Below, one piece after another: positions 61,314 to 64,000 of a stretch of 64,000 bases of DNA. The notes below the pieces were generated by a model. The model saw only the letters and a list, made by a program, of their open reading frames with translations. It was not told the origin of the DNA and made no database searches. The position numbers and the translations under genes were made by a program. The stretch spans positions 62,001 through 126,000 of the forward strand of contig CAYFPL010000004.1 of NCBI GenBank assembly GCA_964344935.1, written 5' to 3'. Source of the stretch: GCA-2731375 sp964344935 (GTDB taxonomy: Bacteria; Pseudomonadota; Alphaproteobacteria; GCA-2731375). Every line of letters begins with the position of its first letter. The first letter of the stretch is position 1.

Positions 61314-61727
61314 ATGAGCGCGATCGACTATCAATCGGTGATGCCCGAGGGCTGGGACCGGGCGCGGGGCTTTTCCTGGGGCGTGGTGGCCAACGGAAGC
61401 CGCATCCTGCGGATCGCTGGCCAAATCGGTGGCGAAAAGGGCGGCGTTCCTGTAGAACCGGGCCTGGATTTTGGCGGCCAGTGGGAACGGGCTCTGGGCA
61501 ACCTTGTCGCCATTGTGCGGGCCACCGGCGGCGAGCCAGAGAATATCGTCATGCTGCGCGCCTTTGTCACCGATACCGAAGCCTTCAACGCTTCGGGCGC
61601 CGCCATCGGTGCCGCCTGGGGCCAGCATCTGGGCAAGCATTTCCCTGCCATGACACTTGTCGAGGTCAGCCGTCTGCTGGACCCCAACGCCATGGTGGAG
61701 ATCGAAGGCGAGGCGGTGCTGCCCTAG
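61314..61727 (+). CDS. RidA/YjgF-family protein
   Basis: The 137-aa protein is a RidA-type imine/enamine deaminase or relative: ILRIAGQIGGEKG at residues 31-43, RALGNLVAIVRATGG, and the C-terminal FPAMTLVEVSRLLDPNAMVEIEG with the usual VEV/EIE strand. The critical RidA Arg position near 105 is not evident (the segment reads HFPAMTLVEV), so it may be one of the non-deaminase subgroups. The start follows CGGAGG. It is followed by the molybdopterin oxidoreductase gene after 40 bases. Confidence 0.88.
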   Translation: MSAIDYQSVMPEGWDRARGFSWGVVANGSRILRIAGQIGGEKGGVPVEPGLDFGGQWERALGNLVAIVRATGGEPENIVMLRAFVTDTEAFNASGAAIGAAWGQHLGKHFPAMTLVEVSRLLDPNAMVEIEGEAVLP

Positions 61728-61766
61728 GTTGGTGGTCATTTTGACGTCGGTTTGCGAGGATTGGTG

Positions 61767-64000
61767 ATGGGTACGTCGAAGAAATTTGCACAATATTGCT
61801 ATCAATGCGTCGCCGGGCCGGATTTCCTGACCGTCAAGGTCGAGGATGGCGTGGCGACGGAGGTGGAGCCCAACTTCGCACTAAAGGACGTCCACCCGGG
61901 CGCCGGGCGGGCCTGCGTCAAGGCCTATGGCCTGGTGCAGAAGACCTACAATCCCAACCGGCTGCTGACGCCCATGAAGCGCACAAACCCAAAGAAGGGC
62001 CGCGATGAGGATCCGGGCTTCGTGCCCATCTCGTGGGACGAGGCCTTGGACCTGGTGGCCGGCAAGCTGAACGAGATCAAGGCCAAAGGCCTGCGCGATG
62101 AAAACGGCTATGCCCGCGTCGCGGCCTCGTTTGGGGGCGGCGGCACGCCCACCTATTACATGGGAACGTTCCCGGCCTTCCTGGCCGCGTGGGGGGCGGT
62201 GGATTTCTCCTTCGGCTCCGGCCAAGGCGTGAAATGCACCCATTCCGAACATCTCTACGGTGAACTGTGGCATCGCGGTTTCACGGTGGCGGCGGATACG
62301 CCCACCACCGACTACATCCTCTCCTTTGGCGGCAATCCCGAGGCCTCACACGGTGTCATGGGCGTCTCCCGCCATGCCGATGCCCGCGAAAGGGGCGCCA
62401 AGCGGGTACAGATCGAACCGCATCTGTCCGTCACCGGGGCCTGTTCCGCCGAATGGATTCCCATCCGGCCCAAGACCGACCCGGCCTTCATGTATGGCCT
62501 GATGCACGTCATGCTGCATGAGATGCCCCGTGAACGCCTGGACATCCAATTCCTGCGTGATCATACCGGCAGCCCCTATCTAGTGGCACCGAATGGTTAT
62601 TTCCTGCGCGACGAGGTCACCCACAAACCACTGCTGTGGGACACCAAACGGGGCGCAGCGGTGCCTTTCGATACCGAGGATATTGTGCCGGCCCTGGAGG
62701 GTACTTTCACCGTGTCGGGGATCGAAGTAGGCCCCGACGAAGAGGAATGGCGCCACGAGGAAATCGAGGTGCAGACAGCATTCGACCATCTGGTGGCGCA
62801 GATGAAGGACTACACCCCGGAATGGGCCGAGGAGATCTGTCAGGTGCCGGACGGCTGCATCCGCCGCATCGCCGACGAGTTCGTCTCGCACGCCAAAGTT
62901 GGCGCCACCACGGTTATCGACGGCGAGGAACTGCCCCTGCGGCCGGTGGCGGTGATCCTGGGCAAGACCGTGAACAACGGCTGGGGCGGCTATGAAAGCT
63001 GCTGGGGCCGGACCATGCTGGCCTGCCTGGTCGGCGCGTTGGAGGTGCCTGGGGGCACGCTTGGCACCACCGTACGCCTGAACCGTCCCGCCACCACCCG
63101 CCAGGCCAGTGTGTCGCCGGGCCCGGACGGCTTCATGTCGTACCCGATGAACCCGACTGACAAGGCGAACTGGCGCGAGAACCCAACGGCCCGCAACGCC
63201 CACGATACCTTGGTGCCGCTGTCCGCCTCATCGCCGTGGAGCCAGGCCCTGGGCCCCACCCATCTGGCCTGGATGTGGCGTAATGAAAGCCCGGAGAACT
63301 GGAACAAGGTTTCAGCGCCCGATCTGTGGTTCGTCTACCGCACCAATCCGGCAATTTCGTTCTGGGATACCAAGTCGGTGGCGGAGCGGATTTCCGAATT
63401 CCCCTTCGTGGTTTCGTTCTGTTACATCCGCGACGAGACCAACCATATGGCGGATGTGCTGCTGCCCGAGTGCACCGATTTCGAAAGCACGCAGCTTATC
63501 CGCGTCGGCGGCACAAAGTTCTCGGAAAGCTATTGGGATCATGAAGGCGTAGCGCTACGTCAGCCCGCGATCGAGCCCCAGGGTGACACCAAGGATTTCA
63601 CCGATATCGCGACAGAGATCGCCAAGCGGGCCGGTGTTCTTGAAAACTACAACAATGCTATCAACCGGGGCGCTGGCGGTGTGCCCCTGCGCGGCGGCAA
63701 CTATGACTTCAGCCTGGACGTGGAACAGACCCACGAAGCGGAAGAAATCTGGGATGCCATGTGCAAGGCCGCTTCGGCCGAACTGACGGACGGGGCCGAG
63801 ACCGACGGGCTGTCCTGGTACAAAGAGCATGGAATGCGGACCCGGCCCATATCGCGGCTGATCTGGTATCTCTTCCCCGAGCTTCGCAAGCAAGGCTTGC
63901 GTTTCGAGATGCCTTACCAGGAGCAACTGCTGCGCGTCGGCAAACAGCTCGGCAACCGGTTGCACGAGAAAGGCATCGAATGGTGGGACGAGCAGCTCAA
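61767..64000 (+). CDS. Molybdopterin-dependent oxidoreductase (DMSO reductase family), 3' truncated
   Basis: The frame starting at ATG 61767 (GTG 61764 also possible) stays open for 744 codons and leaves the right edge. The N-terminus holds C-x2-C (YCYQCVAGP) and a third Cys 36 residues later (GRACVKAYG), the cluster-binding region; the usual third Cys of C-x2-C-x3-C is missing. RLLTPMKR, PISWDEALDLVA and FGGNPEASHG are molybdopterin-family features. A Cys near residue 156 (GQGVKCTHSEH) may be the Mo ligand. Later segments include ILGKTVNNGWGGYESCWG and EVPGGTLG. No Tat signal is seen, so it is probably cytoplasmic. The substrate is unknown; acetyl-CoA or phenylacetyl-CoA type oxidoreductases are possible. 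Confidence 0.9.
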   Translation, partial: MGTSKKFAQYCYQCVAGPDFLTVKVEDGVATEVEPNFALKDVHPGAGRACVKAYGLVQKTYNPNRLLTPMKRTNPKKGRDEDPGFVPISWDEALDLVAGKLNEIKAKGLRDENGYARVAASFGGGGTPTYYMGTFPAFLAAWGAVDFSFGSGQGVKCTHSEHLYGELWHRGFTVAADTPTTDYILSFGGNPEASHGVMGVSRHADARERGAKRVQIEPHLSVTGACSAEWIPIRPKTDPAFMYGLMHVMLHEMPRERLDIQFLRDHTGSPYLVAPNGYFLRDEVTHKPLLWDTKRGAAVPFDTEDIVPALEGTFTVSGIEVGPDEEEWRHEEIEVQTAFDHLVAQMKDYTPEWAEEICQVPDGCIRRIADEFVSHAKVGATTVIDGEELPLRPVAVILGKTVNNGWGGYESCWGRTMLACLVGALEVPGGTLGTTVRLNRPATTRQASVSPGPDGFMSYPMNPTDKANWRENPTARNAHDTLVPLSASSPWSQALGPTHLAWMWRNESPENWNKVSAPDLWFVYRTNPAISFWDTKSVAERISEFPFVVSFCYIRDETNHMADVLLPECTDFESTQLIRVGGTKFSESYWDHEGVALRQPAIEPQGDTKDFTDIATEIAKRAGVLENYNNAINRGAGGVPLRGGNYDFSLDVEQTHEAEEIWDAMCKAASAELTDGAETDGLSWYKEHGMRTRPISRLIWYLFPELRKQGLRFEMPYQEQLLRVGKQLGNRLHEKGIEWWDEQL

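Noticed and set aside
1..64000. CRISPR arrays, tRNA or rRNA genes, insertion sequences, prophage
   Set aside because: No regularly spaced repeats, cloverleaf-type sequences, transposase or phage genes were noticed by eye; a dedicated scan was not possible.

Overview
The window looks like a chromosomal segment of an alphaproteobacterium, most likely of Rhodospirillales type. This is inferred from high GC by eye, a DUF2336 protein, a PAS/GAF hybrid histidine kinase, a DUF3306-like protein, a YghU-type GST, a single MoaA and many catabolic families (CaiB/BaiF, GMC, enolase superfamily, HpcH/HpaI, MaoC, luciferase-like enzymes). No rRNA, tRNA, CRISPR array, insertion sequence, phage gene or origin was seen. 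Coding density is high and many neighbouring genes overlap or sit within 20 bases of each other.

Region 1 (1-9954): the end of a luciferase-like oxidoreductase gene and an Ldh2-type dehydrogenase on the plus strand, then a five-gene minus-strand unit (8559 down to 1665) with D-carbamoylase, HyuA, HyuB, a cupin and a TPR protein. Divergent from it are a second luciferase-like enzyme and a MaoC-type hydratase. The unit reads as hydantoin or related cyclic amide use ending in D-amino acids. Region 2 (10253-13880): an AT-richer hybrid sensor kinase facing a small secreted protein with a duplicated DUF3306-like segment, with a shared bidirectional terminator. Region 3 (14273-24390): a catabolic patchwork of a GST, a TauD/TfdA dioxygenase, two alpha/beta hydrolases (one with a Cys nucleophile), an IlvD/Edd dehydratase, YghU, a Gfo/Idh/MocA dehydrogenase, an amidohydrolase and a membrane-anchored receiver protein.

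Region 4 (24437-46442): an almost unbroken minus-strand run. It holds a porin-like barrel, rhodanese, enoyl-CoA isomerase, class III cyclase, M15-like protein, cystathionine gamma-lyase and beta-synthase, QueF, metallophosphoesterase, pentapeptide-repeat protein, AbrB-type membrane protein, an AstE-like/threonine-synthase-like/MlrC set, NAD kinase, two tandem Sel1-ankyrin paralogs with different membrane anchors, MoaA and DUF2336. Region 5 (46643-51994): a small helical protein, then a non-coding interval that carries an FNR/FixK-type box, a well-placed -10, three consecutive hairpins and a U-tract, which I propose as an oxygen-regulated small RNA or leader. An iron-dependent alcohol dehydrogenase, a sirtuin, a D-aminoacylase-like amidohydrolase and an EamA transporter follow. 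Region 6 (52209-64000): an acyl-CoA ligase, a LysE exporter, GMC oxidoreductase, CaiB/BaiF CoA transferase, HpcH/HpaI aldolase, two enolase-superfamily enzymes, rhomboid protease, RidA, and a large molybdopterin oxidoreductase that runs off the right edge.

The most unusual items are the candidate FNR-controlled RNA (47059-47313), the tandem envelope-anchored Sel1-ankyrin pair (40885-44116), the hydantoin operon with cupin and TPR partners, the DUF3306 duplication, and the membrane protein ending in a receiver domain. All function calls rest on reading the sequence and on recalled family features; no database search was run.
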